Shown here piece by piece: positions 20,301 through 28,162 of a stretch of DNA of 39,689 nt (positions are counted from its first letter, which is position 1; each line of letters opens with the position of its first letter). Source of the DNA: Patescibacteria group bacterium (GTDB lineage Bacteria; Patescibacteriota; Patescibacteriia; Buchananbacterales; UBA6539); NCBI GenBank assembly GCA_028688055.1, contig JAQTYZ010000006.1, forward strand, positions 1 to 39,689. The letters are read 5' to 3'. The notes beneath the pieces were generated by a model, which saw only the letters and a list, made by a program, of their open reading frames with translations, did not search any database and was not told the DNA's origin. Both the position numbers and the translations under genes were made by a program.

Positions 20301-23300
20301 ATCATCAACTAGCAATATTCAATTTATTGTTCGCGGCACGGCCAGCGGCCAGACTTACAGTGTTGACGATGTTAACTTGGCCGCGCGCAGCTGTCAATTT
20401 AATGTGCCAACTCATAGCAGTGTGCAACAGTCAACCATTGACGGTTATCAAGCCATCAATGGCGGTCGCACCGCTTACGTCGGCGCTACCAACCAAGTTG
20501 TTTCCAATCTTTATTCAAATGTTTATTTGTTATCTTATAGTCAAGCTGCCAATGATCAGTCAAAGGAAATTTACAACCGCCTTTTGGATAGTACCGGTCA
20601 AACTGGTGTCTGGTACTTTAACGCCAATGTTGATAATTCTCGAACTTGTAACGTTTACGGTTACTACGATAACACCAGTACAATTTGCCAGACCTCGCCG
20701 GACTTTGGTTTTGGCGAGGCGCATTCAAGTGAGTGTGCCCTTAATAACGATCAAGCAAGTTGCGCAGCCAGTGCCACCAGCTTAGGCTGTTACTGGAATA
20801 ATGATTTGAAGGGGTGCTTGGCTAAGCTTTGTTATCCGATTTATTGTCAGAGTAATTTTGATTGTCCTAACAGCAGCTGCAACGCTGGCAAGCAGCAGCT
20901 AATTCGTGACGCCAAGCGTTATGCTGACTTAGATGATATTCAATTAAACTTAATTAAATTTGGCAAGAAAAATAATTCTTTTCCAGCTTTGGGCGGCGGA
21001 ACTTATATTGCTAACACTTCATTTTCCGAGTGGCCATCGTGGCAGCAAACCTTAGGTACCGCGGTTGGTTCCTCATTACCAACTGATCCGTTGAATCGTT
21101 TTGTCGGCTGTTCGAATTATTACTGCGATACCGACGCAAGCGGTAAAATTGATCCGGGCGAAGCGGCCTCAGGTAACGCTTGTAACTATGGTGACGTGAC
21201 GGCTTGCTCAAGCCAGCCCAAGCTTTGTTTGCCGCTTGATCCGGATCAGGAAAAAACTTGCTGGGATGAAATTGGAAAACAGTTCTTCTGTCCAGCCCCG
21301 ATGCAAATGTTTACCTATGCTTACTTGGCTGGTAATAATGGCTCATCATATAAATTATTTACCAATTTTGAATTTAATAATTCAGCCACCTGGCAAAGTG
21401 GTAGCTATCAATTACCGTTGAGTGCCGTGGTTAATGATCTGACTTGTGAAAAGCTTAACTTTGAAGTTCATTCAGCAACCATCGCCGGCGGCTTAATCAA
21501 AATTGACTGCTCGACTAAGGGTGGCGATGCTGATAATGATGGCGTTTGTGATGGCGTTGGGGCCGGCGTTGTCCCAGGCTTTGATAATTGTCCGGCGCGA
21601 GTTTGTAGCGATTCGGCCAAATGTTATAACCCGAATCAACGTAATACCAATGGAAATATAAATAATCTTGGTGATGTTTGCGACGTTACTTGTACTGGTG
21701 ACGCTGATAATGATGGGGTTTGTGATAATGTTGATAATTGTAAAAATGTTTATAATTCTACACCACAAAAAGACAGCGACAACGACGGCATCGGGGATGC
21801 CTGTGATCCTTGTACTGATTTGGATAAAGATGGCGCTTGGGATGTCGATACGGGTGTTAACGATCCCAAGATTTGTCACGCTGATAATTGTTCTGTTAAG
21901 AATGTCGGTTTTTGTTTGGATTTAGCGAGTAAAAAGACCGGCGAACGTTGCGGGGTCGATCCGGCAACGGGTTTTGGTATGCATAGTGATTGCACAATAA
22001 ACGGGGGAGTATTTTGTCAGGTTCCCTTTGTTGGTTCTGGCAATCCTGGTGTCTCGGGTGATCGAAACAAATATTGTTTATCTGCCGCTGGTGTGCCAAC
22101 GCCAAAAATTTGCCAAACTATTGACAATTGTTCCGCTGGTCAGATTTGTGATCGACCGAGCGGTGAACAGTATCGGTATTACAACCCTTACCAGGAAGAT
22201 TATGATAATGATTTAGTCGGTTATATCTGTGACAGTTGTCTTGATTTTGATGGGGATAATTTTGGCGATTATTCTTTCTATACTAAAAGTTCAGATTCAC
22301 TGTCAGCGGCCACCTTAACTAATGATCAAAAAGATCACTTGGCCGGTTGCCAGCTGCCATTTGTAGCGTTTACTCCTTTCAGCGGACCGCCACCATCAGA
22401 TAGCCTTATTACCGATTTAGATAATTGTCCCGCTGGACCGAACGGCGCGGCGTGTAAAGATCAATTTGGCATCGCGATATCGTGTGCCAATCCGGCCGTA
22501 CCAGCTTGGCGTGATGTCTATGATTATAATCACACTCATTTAACCCAGCCCGATTTTAACTTGAATAATAAGGGCGATGTTTGTGACGCGTTTAAGAGTG
22601 TTTGCGGTGATGGTTTGGTTGATAGCGCGAAAGGCGAAGTCTGTGATTGCGGTAGCTCGGTTGTTTCAACTGATACTGTCCATAATCCGCTAACTTGTAC
22701 CTCTTTAAATAATGTTCCTTGCACCGCGCCCTATGGTCCAGCTAACACCTGTCATTATTGCAGTTCATGTTCGGTCGTTAAGGAGGCCACTGGCGGTTAT
22801 TGCGGTGATGGCATTGTGCAGTGGCAAGCGCCGCCACTTGGCAATAATGAAAAATGTGATGATGGGGCAAACGGACTTTGCCTTGATGATTGTAGTGGAG
22901 TTAACTTGGCCGTGCTTGGCTCAAGCTGCACGCAACAAACAACGGCCTTAACTTTCGGCGGCGCGGCAACTTATTTCTTTGGTGCCGATGGTAGCGTTAA
23001 TATTAATGGTCCGACCTGTTCACTTGCTACTGGTTTAAAAACGGACCTAGCTATGTCTGGCACCATCCCAATTACGGATATCGTCTTTATTAGTGATGTC
23101 TCCGGATCAATGACGCGATGTCTCGACAGTGAAGATAATTGTAGTTCGCCTAACCGAAGAATTGATGCTTTACGCCAAGCCTTACATAATACGATTAATG
23201 AGCTGGTAGCTTCCGGTGCTAAAGATACTATTCGGGTTGGTTTAATTACCTTTGAAACTAATACGCATAATAATGTTGTTGATAAAGGTGGTTGTGCCGT

Positions 23301-26300
23301 CGGTGGTGGTTCCTTGTGTAGTTTAAGTAATCAAGGCAATATTGATTTTTTGAATGGTGTCATTGATGATAATAGTATTTATACGCCAGCTGGCGGTACG
23401 CGGCCAAATTTAGGCGTCGGTATGGCCACCCAAATTACAACTGGCACCGGTCATAAAGTTATTTATGTGCTGATGAGCGACGGCGGTGCCGAAGCCGGTT
23501 CAAATATTTGTACGAATGATCTATTTAATCCCTATCCGGCCAGTTGTTATATTAGACAAATAACTTGCGATGCGTATTGGAATAGTATTATTGATAATAA
23601 TTCCTGTCCTTGTGGGCTCTTAGGTGCTCCTAATTGGTCCGTTGACCAAGTTAATTGGGATTGCTCGGCGCTCGATAATGCTACAGCCGTCAAACCAGGG
23701 GTTCAGATTTATGCCGCCGCTTTCGTCAATGGGACAGGCAATTATGGTTTGAATGATGTTTCGTCGAACAGTACTTTGGCCAAAACCTGTAATGATCCGG
23801 CTGGTTACTGCTTCTCGGGTATCGATTTTACCAATATGTACACGGCCATTACCACCAATATTATTAATAGCCTTGGCTATTCATACAGCCTATCGGTTGA
23901 CGCCGGCGGCAGTCTGCCGATTAATTTACCTTATCAAGCCGGCAATCCTAATTATCTTAATCAGACTTTGCCGTTGCCCGCTAATTATTGTAATTCTTCA
24001 ACTGGCCAACACCTCTTAGCGGTTAGCGGCTTGCAAGCTGGCTGGAATGTGACTTTTAGCAATATGAAGTTGACTTATTGTCCGTCGTGCGATGTTGATG
24101 GCGATGGCTTATATTCAGCACAATGCGGCGGGGTTGATTGTAATGATAATAATCCATTGATTGGTGCTTGTACCGCACTTTCCAATACCAATATTCAGTA
24201 TGCGACTAAAATATCTCAAGACAATGTTATTAAGTATTTGAATGGTGGCATTGTCGCCAGCGCTTTTACCGATAGTTTTTGTAATGATCCGTCGCAAATT
24301 GAAGTCGGCAGTTACTATTTAGATAGCGACGGCGATGGCCAGCTCAGTTCAACGGCCGCGGGTATTTGTGGTACGGTCGGTGACCCGCTCTTTGGCTGTC
24401 CAGTCGGGAGCCAAAAGACAGTCGGTCAAGATTGTAACGACAGTGATCCAAATATCAAAACCGGCGCTCCGGAAATCTGCAGCGATGGCGTCGATAACAA
24501 TTGTAATGGTCAAATTGATGAAGGCTGTTCCGCCCCGTCGTCAGAAATTTGTGCTAACGGCGTCGATGATGATGGTGACGGTTATGCTGATTGTGCTGAT
24601 TTTGATTGTCTGGGCCAAGCTGATGGGTCAGGCAAAATTTGCTGTGGTGATTCATCAAAAACCCCGCCAATCAACGATAACGTTTGTGGAGCTTGTAATT
24701 ATTGTCAAACCATTTATACCGAAGATCAGGCCTATGGTAACGGATCAGCCAATTTCATTGCTCGCTGCGAAGTTCAGCCTAATGCCTCAACGGGCAATAA
24801 GTGCGGTGATCCCAATTCGTGTGTCAGCGGTGCGTGTTGCGGTGACACCAATGATGACTTGATTTGTGATGCCGGCGTTGACGCCACCCTGCCAAATATT
24901 TCCATTCAAACACCGACTGCCAATCCAACTTACACTGCACCATCGTCGCCGATTAATTTATCCGGTACGGCCTCGGATAACATTAGTGTGTCTAACGTAA
25001 CTTGGAACAACAGCACTGGTGGCAGCGGTACCGCCGTTGGTACCAATAATTGGACGGTAACTGGTGTTAATTTGCAAGCCGGCAGTAACCTGATCACGGT
25101 CACCGCCGTTGACCCTTCCAGTAATGCTAAATCAGCCACTCTGTCGGTTGCCTTTACGCCACCTGATGCCACACCGCCGACTGTTGCCATTGTTAGCCCG
25201 ACGATCAACCCGACCATTACCGTTACGACTCAACCAATTAATTTAGCCGGAACAGCTTCCGATAACATTGGTGTTACCGCGGTGATTTGGGCCAACAGTA
25301 CTGGTGGCTCTGGCTCGGCTTCCTACACTGCACCAAACTGGACCGCCGCCACCATTCCGTTGCATGCTGGCTCTAATATTTTAACTATTACGGCCCAGGA
25401 CGCCGCCGCTAATTCAGCTCAGGCAACTTTAACGGTAACTTACAATCCACCGTCGGGTAGTTATTATTGTGATATGGATAGTGATACCTATATTAGCGTT
25501 GCGCCGACGGGTAACTGCACGCCATTCCCGACTTGTATCCCGACCACTAATTCCTGCGGCCAAACGGTCGGAAATGACTGTAATGACACCGCCGGAACAG
25601 GTGCCACCATTAATCCGGGCGCTACTGATAATAATTGTGATTTGAAAGATAATAATTGTAACGGCCAAGTCGATGAAGGATATTCACCAGTACCTAGCGC
25701 TTGTGGTGTTGGTGCTTGTGCGGCGACTGGTCAATTAATTTGTACCACCGCTGGTATTCAAAATACTTGTACCCCTGGATCACCGACGACTGAAATTTGT
25801 GATGGCGTTGATAATAATTGTAACGGTACAGTTGATGAAGGTTGTGCTGGGCAGTGTACGAGCGGGCAAACGACGACTTGTGCCGATTCCCAGTTTAACG
25901 GCAATACTTGGTATCACGGTGCTTGTATCAGTCCGTCGTTGACGGTGACTTGTAACGCTGCTAACGGTTCTTGGAATACCTCAGCCTGTACCGGAGCGAG
26001 CACACCGGAAGCTACTTTATGTACGGATAACATTGATAATGACTGTGACGGCTTGGCTGACTGTCAGGATACGATTGATTGTCCGGCCGGCAATGCTTGC
26101 AGTGGTAACTGTCTCGCCTCAGCAACCTGCAACACAACGACTCATGCTTGGGTTTGTGCGCCACAGCCCAGCAGTTTTTGCGGTGCCGGTGGCAATGCTT
26201 GCGGTACGTGCGTTGATACTAACCCCAGTTCGACGGTTGCTAATTATCAGTGTCAGGCTAATAGCTCTGTCTGTACCGGCGGCGCGAATTATTGTGGTAC

Positions 26301-27366
26301 TTGTACCCAAAATACGCCGACTAACTTTACGTGCAATCCTGATCAGACCAAGTGTGACACGGCGCAATGTCAGACCTGCTCGGCTGGATTGTCTTGTGAT
26401 ACGGTAACTAACGCCCAGGATTGTGATGGTACCCATCAATGTTGCACCAGCGGTTTTGCTTGTGACAATGGTGGTAGCTGCGTGAGTGTTCCGGACGCCG
26501 ATCATGACGGTATCGCTGATAATCAGGATGTTTGTCCTTACGATTCGGCCAATGATGATGATAGCGATGGCTTATGTGCCGTTGGTTGTAGTTCCGGATC
26601 ATCCAGGTTTGGTTCGAAAACCAATGGCTGGGTTTGCCTTAATACTTCACCGGTTGTTTATGATCCCTGTTTAGGTAGCGCCAATAATACCGATGGCAAT
26701 AGCAATGGCGTACCGGATGGTTGTGAAAGTGTTAGTGCTTGTCGCATTCAGTTTGGCGCTAAAGATTATTTAAATATTTATGTTAACGGCAAAATGTTAA
26801 CCGGTAATTATAATTTACCTCAGTATACGATGGCGGCTAACCCGTCGGGCAAATTTATTGGCAATGGCACTAAGCTTTATTTCGTCGTTGATAGTTATCT
26901 GACCTTTGGCGGAATCTCCAACCCGTTACCTAATGTTATTTCATTTGAGGCGCTTGATTCTAGTTGGTCGGATCGTGAAATCCGAGGAGCTTTTACTAAG
27001 ATTTTAGAAGATGGTAATACTAATTTAGGAGCTCAACTCTGTTCTGATTTGGGAACTGAGCCGGCGTTAAAATCAACTGATTCGTATGTTCATAATTCGT
27101 CTTTGGCTATGCCGGTAAAATGTTTGTATTTTGATGATAGTACCAATCAACCACCAGTTGATTGGAAAACCGTTGGCTTCAATCCAGCGGCGTGGCCGAA
27201 TAGTATCAATGGTAATTCCGGGTCAGATTTTACTTTAGCTAATGTTGTCTACGTGCCGAAATATGGTAATGCTTGGCCAGTTTGGGGCGGTCCCACGCCA
27301 TTACCGCCTGGCTATAGTTACAGCAGTACGAGTCGCGTTTACTGTCGCTATGACTTTTTAAGATAA
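11380..27366 (+). CDS. Giant Cys-rich mosaic surface protein (5328 aa, GTG start): VirB2/TrbC-like hairpin, IPT/TIG, Big_5-like, DUF4215, propeller-like repeats, CBM-like, pseudopilin-like, TSP3, VWA, MopE-like and glucodextranase_B-like domains
   Basis: Single uninterrupted ORF; N-terminus paralogous to the preceding gene; domain motifs read directly from the translation (see findings). Confidence 0.88.
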   Translation: MIFRTPKKIITRILPLGLLLVAFGFIFVSTANALETGLQYGTYSGLGTQDLRVTVMNVIRIFLGFLGLIAIILILYAGYTWMTSAGNEEKISRAKKIIVNAVIGLVIILTSFMIVSFIINSLIKATGADGGLGACTADNAGEINGCYICNPPTWQFDSSLPDCDPTTVKECHVMTVTPQGDNRPMNSVVRVRFNYPNITNTDDITVTGPAGPVSGTANIVGNLVEFKPTTNCAAPWADQKCFEANTTYQIQINTGSIQCGGFNLVCGGIGPDPCSASFTTGDFVDTAAPTAQLIVTPICQGPTNQLTALVNDDYGIAFVNFIDATLVLNTTDDNVTVPPPEFAAVNWDTSGYALGNVEVTANVADYDSNTATDSQTFQVQAAHCCNAVQDADETGLDCGGSSCEACVPVIEWVAPDDGAVGNLITIHGRRFGAAAGTVTFLGDPNDPADDVSGALPSTVNNICTDYWSETEIIIVVPPTAINGPIQVTRTDSLSDRTDLAPGTKIADFQVNTIIRPGICAITPLTCANGTNNGVLCNSAADCTGGGTCTGQAAGPVGHAEILQGINFNTTSNQNNVYFAAVLAGGSPVVTSNTKISGISVPSMSNGSVSVRTQDKVSNEFSNPKSFYVGVLGGNQPYSCTTDPSHLTCSPDQNGCDPNQYCNTQCQCEPRQACDNDNFATASCEPNQNLCPPGWYCYNPAVQAPDPSKSSCYCYQSFSCNNPSKPADANIPACHPDTAACPDGYSCDANSNCTCQPSSGITDASTFTWFFSTTSFGPRVVENCNRSSSCQTGTISSPTPFSREGVTTAGYRVSLGRPDDGAVPIDSFPAAMFTQKMYKPSLNNTTVKLYKCNPADGNFNAADCANEVANSLVIHDCNYLDQDDADATCVDLNPSGLLEQNRWYQIVLATNSIFGSNGVKLAGNSADGWYRWVFKTRNSADPGKVACVYVQPAYQTSIAYAQPKDWYSYVSPQDFVCVNMDPNVCSWNWKTNEPAANPRAEIINQNLNHATSSSLIETLPNPPVQIVAQCSVTGIFKEGQGLLKIDFSSPYVIERFPDCGAACLNASIGAKFSRPMNDTSVINALDLYVCYDDANCAPSVNNIVTTFNKPAGVDPLETNTYIGNVDCFDANGDGNYDYCLLPNTYYRVVINGTAISQDTNKFLVGLNYDNPLLNGVDPSHHNDSYSWVFKTQTNFGLCLPSSINVVPADKLAPVNAKVKYGARPRGAVDSCDPNFGQRLNPYSWSWDWDSNLTSKNNPVFNFGNPFCSGGDLADFLTTSLDGYCPIPHPGQLRDGCGNGVVELGEDCDDGNIISGDGCSGTETAQSCLNEGTVAPTCGNDVIDQGEDCDPSGGNGCDTNCLWQGITNNNASEGVCGNGLVEKTEECDTPGQNGCTNSCLLTGSVVNQSLCGDGQIGVGEECDGGELASGGTPSDADGNNCSAKCLIQNRAATGICRSNSNNTFNFNLGACVGSCPTGYSCVELSVASGNNNTGPICGDAIIEKGEECDLGGICSDSPNKYCTISNLSACADPLTATCQTQTANGCSDKCLHTGSVPETVDPPNVGPYQIAQTFADGQIYVQSWVANYTPAQGGPLGQGFLFIGNGGLDGPVVIDRWPDCGTACINAEIGAQFSVSMDTTTFNGSNIFLYQCANAACDLAQATLIAPILISPYWTTNQNDTFFIQLPPTYNEIDYNHDGTIDGPVLLPNTDYRVVIRNDVTNAAGDKKLVGLNFDDPGFNGLNGYDAYTWTFKTQPNYDLCQIGKVQVHPNDLTTTANQRILYFSQPWSNPDQCDPINGQRLDPYFYSWSWDVNDFDGFNAADLEIPLRDGCGNGILEFGESCDDGNLTAGDGCNSQCLLEADVPSGNSNTFAVCGDGVIQATEACDNGTEPNGDDSDGCTDICTLSGALPNSNALCGDGIIEAGEECDTGELAQGKTPQGGDAGNCTGYYLDNTSSPQADCQQVNFSTPAQNHLAWCSWTGNGCQTRPCLLEDKNTNVCRSDATNKFDFNQNPDHCQTGFHAFNYLLVTGNNNYNQPVCGNAKVESGEECDWGGYICSGTNNSCDPADSNACGDTPSDCISINHLFGCSDICLNTGSWRADGRIDPYQWVRTFDVAGSGQDEIKELVKAWDSFTPNVVGVGDLKVKAGSNIPFAVIGHQPPVGADNQCRNVAIFALFSKELNLSSIYGDGKNDNMYVSTSDGNTFNLAPPPSGLPDGFVPSVGFVYPGSGGHVALWSGATFYESAAGSSDNFTQVSAAALVGHGLPPGFKPLLGFYSPLDGGKIWLSDGFNLYISSNGAPYSRIDSDGLVALGLPPTIHFSQGYYTALNGGRINLWAGSTLYESAANTGSDFTKVNLASRGLPAGYSPTVAFSHQFNGGFIALWQKDTIYTSNDGVSYHNNYLANMNLPAGFMATVGYNDTIAGSPGSVVLWGDGNADNIKLCLGDCTTNPTNLIKSYSYKPVRGKCVGLTETTSGLCSYEQDDVTGFGICRSDSDCAGSKVEVTGIRSDTGFLAANQIYQLFVRPGASGVLSAFDDTLNNNVCDGVPAASCPPTNSLATAWNFKTNSEFCKCDYVGITIDPTSGDTETRKDIFTCADDQSCGSETETPLDNDIAPGITGNQHLYEATCYDINNLTGSRIQLAPTGLWFNWLAISPDKLIYLTPIVAPPLNNKIYVTPYNKNGESQVKSSAKQYFCAGTDQMCDQYNPVACPGSCLASQAAIQLIKVTNFICRDPWPGVINGTLEPYYEDVDTNFRLFYCRDFGTKDFADDLPALAYPPTTLQPTGSVIKDLLFPVNGAQAGDVLGIRVLPNVLHLSPATWFQSGLCSGLPKIENVCYSDADCTATNIFTNGGFENLGAHWKTEVASPSASISVNYSAAAARSGSHGAFLTINSFTGWGAQLVNDEDIMLTPGVYTVSAFVKSSKPIKFGAQKRGEPWTVLCENANCNIDPTSKRGLVCSSQQKDWEKLTCVFTLSSTSNIQFIVRGTASGQTYSVDDVNLAARSCQFNVPTHSSVQQSTIDGYQAINGGRTAYVGATNQVVSNLYSNVYLLSYSQAANDQSKEIYNRLLDSTGQTGVWYFNANVDNSRTCNVYGYYDNTSTICQTSPDFGFGEAHSSECALNNDQASCAASATSLGCYWNNDLKGCLAKLCYPIYCQSNFDCPNSSCNAGKQQLIRDAKRYADLDDIQLNLIKFGKKNNSFPALGGGTYIANTSFSEWPSWQQTLGTAVGSSLPTDPLNRFVGCSNYYCDTDASGKIDPGEAASGNACNYGDVTACSSQPKLCLPLDPDQEKTCWDEIGKQFFCPAPMQMFTYAYLAGNNGSSYKLFTNFEFNNSATWQSGSYQLPLSAVVNDLTCEKLNFEVHSATIAGGLIKIDCSTKGGDADNDGVCDGVGAGVVPGFDNCPARVCSDSAKCYNPNQRNTNGNINNLGDVCDVTCTGDADNDGVCDNVDNCKNVYNSTPQKDSDNDGIGDACDPCTDLDKDGAWDVDTGVNDPKICHADNCSVKNVGFCLDLASKKTGERCGVDPATGFGMHSDCTINGGVFCQVPFVGSGNPGVSGDRNKYCLSAAGVPTPKICQTIDNCSAGQICDRPSGEQYRYYNPYQEDYDNDLVGYICDSCLDFDGDNFGDYSFYTKSSDSLSAATLTNDQKDHLAGCQLPFVAFTPFSGPPPSDSLITDLDNCPAGPNGAACKDQFGIAISCANPAVPAWRDVYDYNHTHLTQPDFNLNNKGDVCDAFKSVCGDGLVDSAKGEVCDCGSSVVSTDTVHNPLTCTSLNNVPCTAPYGPANTCHYCSSCSVVKEATGGYCGDGIVQWQAPPLGNNEKCDDGANGLCLDDCSGVNLAVLGSSCTQQTTALTFGGAATYFFGADGSVNINGPTCSLATGLKTDLAMSGTIPITDIVFISDVSGSMTRCLDSEDNCSSPNRRIDALRQALHNTINELVASGAKDTIRVGLITFETNTHNNVVDKGGCAVGGGSLCSLSNQGNIDFLNGVIDDNSIYTPAGGTRPNLGVGMATQITTGTGHKVIYVLMSDGGAEAGSNICTNDLFNPYPASCYIRQITCDAYWNSIIDNNSCPCGLLGAPNWSVDQVNWDCSALDNATAVKPGVQIYAAAFVNGTGNYGLNDVSSNSTLAKTCNDPAGYCFSGIDFTNMYTAITTNIINSLGYSYSLSVDAGGSLPINLPYQAGNPNYLNQTLPLPANYCNSSTGQHLLAVSGLQAGWNVTFSNMKLTYCPSCDVDGDGLYSAQCGGVDCNDNNPLIGACTALSNTNIQYATKISQDNVIKYLNGGIVASAFTDSFCNDPSQIEVGSYYLDSDGDGQLSSTAAGICGTVGDPLFGCPVGSQKTVGQDCNDSDPNIKTGAPEICSDGVDNNCNGQIDEGCSAPSSEICANGVDDDGDGYADCADFDCLGQADGSGKICCGDSSKTPPINDNVCGACNYCQTIYTEDQAYGNGSANFIARCEVQPNASTGNKCGDPNSCVSGACCGDTNDDLICDAGVDATLPNISIQTPTANPTYTAPSSPINLSGTASDNISVSNVTWNNSTGGSGTAVGTNNWTVTGVNLQAGSNLITVTAVDPSSNAKSATLSVAFTPPDATPPTVAIVSPTINPTITVTTQPINLAGTASDNIGVTAVIWANSTGGSGSASYTAPNWTAATIPLHAGSNILTITAQDAAANSAQATLTVTYNPPSGSYYCDMDSDTYISVAPTGNCTPFPTCIPTTNSCGQTVGNDCNDTAGTGATINPGATDNNCDLKDNNCNGQVDEGYSPVPSACGVGACAATGQLICTTAGIQNTCTPGSPTTEICDGVDNNCNGTVDEGCAGQCTSGQTTTCADSQFNGNTWYHGACISPSLTVTCNAANGSWNTSACTGASTPEATLCTDNIDNDCDGLADCQDTIDCPAGNACSGNCLASATCNTTTHAWVCAPQPSSFCGAGGNACGTCVDTNPSSTVANYQCQANSSVCTGGANYCGTCTQNTPTNFTCNPDQTKCDTAQCQTCSAGLSCDTVTNAQDCDGTHQCCTSGFACDNGGSCVSVPDADHDGIADNQDVCPYDSANDDDSDGLCAVGCSSGSSRFGSKTNGWVCLNTSPVVYDPCLGSANNTDGNSNGVPDGCESVSACRIQFGAKDYLNIYVNGKMLTGNYNLPQYTMAANPSGKFIGNGTKLYFVVDSYLTFGGISNPLPNVISFEALDSSWSDREIRGAFTKILEDGNTNLGAQLCSDLGTEPALKSTDSYVHNSSLAMPVKCLYFDDSTNQPPVDWKTVGFNPAAWPNSINGNSGSDFTLANVVYVPKYGNAWPVWGGPTPLPPGYSYSSTSRVYCRYDFLR
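14500..18900 (+). repeat. About 1.65-kb coding super-repeats (three units) in the giant ORF
   Basis: Units share (V)I(E/D)RxPDCGxACxNAxIGAxFS...LLPNTxYRVVI...LVGLNxDxP...YxWxFKTQxNxxLC...CDPxxGQRLxPYxxSWxWD...LRDGCGNGxxExGExCDDGN. Confidence 0.75.
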
Positions 27367-27390
27367 ATAAGTTATTATTAATTAAAAATT

Positions 27391-28131
27391 ATGTTTGATG
27401 ATAAACCAGCCAACCAAAATGGTATTCCGGCCAACCTGCCCATGGGGAGTGGTTCGCCAATGATGCCGCCAAAGCCAAAGGTGCCTGACCTGCCAACCGA
27501 ACCCGAAGACATTTTAGGCGATGTTGATGCGTCTGACTCAGCCGTCAAGGGTCCATCAATGCCGCTTGATGATTTTATGCCTTCGCGGTCGGCCGCGATG
27601 ATGCCCGGTGACAAGCCAGTTACTAAAGAACCATTTTTTACTAACCGCAAAAAAATATTTGCCACCCTCGTTGCCATTATCGTCATTGGGGTTTTGGGTG
27701 CGGCGGGTTGGTATACTTATAATTTAGCGGTACCGTCATTATTTAAAGCGGCCGTTAATCAGCCTGAAACTAATAATGTCAATCAAGCTGCTAATGCGAA
27801 TGAGTCACTTAATGCCAATCAGGGGAATCAAGGCGCCGTTACCAATCAAGGTGTTAATTCTAACCAAAACGTCAATGCCGCCGCCGATACTGACACTGAC
27901 CATGATGGCTTAACCGATGCTGAAGAAGCATTGTATGGGACTAATCCTAATTTAGTTGACACTGACCATGATGGCTTAACCGACCGCGATGAAGTTAAAG
28001 TTTTTCATACCGATCCAAATAATCCCGACACTGACGGTGATGGTTATATTGACGGTGATGAAGTTAGAGCAGGCTATGATCCTAATAGTCCTGATAAGGG
28101 AGCAAAACTTCTAAACGTACCCCAGAACTAG
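27391..28131 (+). CDS. Single-TM protein with calcium-binding-type DxDxDG repeats (246 aa)
   Basis: TM IFATLVAIIVIGVLGAAGWYTYNLAV; NQ-rich linker; DTDTDHDGLTDAEEALYGTNPNLVDTDHDGLTDRDEVKVFHTDPNNPDTDGDGYIDGDEVRAGYDPNSPDKG. Confidence 0.85.
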   Translation: MFDDKPANQNGIPANLPMGSGSPMMPPKPKVPDLPTEPEDILGDVDASDSAVKGPSMPLDDFMPSRSAAMMPGDKPVTKEPFFTNRKKIFATLVAIIVIGVLGAAGWYTYNLAVPSLFKAAVNQPETNNVNQAANANESLNANQGNQGAVTNQGVNSNQNVNAAADTDTDHDGLTDAEEALYGTNPNLVDTDHDGLTDRDEVKVFHTDPNNPDTDGDGYIDGDEVRAGYDPNSPDKGAKLLNVPQN

Positions 28132-28162
28132 TTAATAAATAAGTTCCTTAAGACGTTAGTCT

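Noticed and set aside
20288-20785. 165-aa ORF (+) and many other 60-175-aa ORFs within 11380-27366
   Set aside because: Out-of-frame or antisense shadows of the 5328-aa ORF; compositionally implausible (runs of I/V/R/L)
21523-21860. Possible CRISPR-like periodicity in GATGGTGATAATGAT-type DNA
   Set aside because: Periodicity comes from in-frame TSP3/DxDxDG codons within the giant ORF; no spacers or direct-repeat array anywhere in the window
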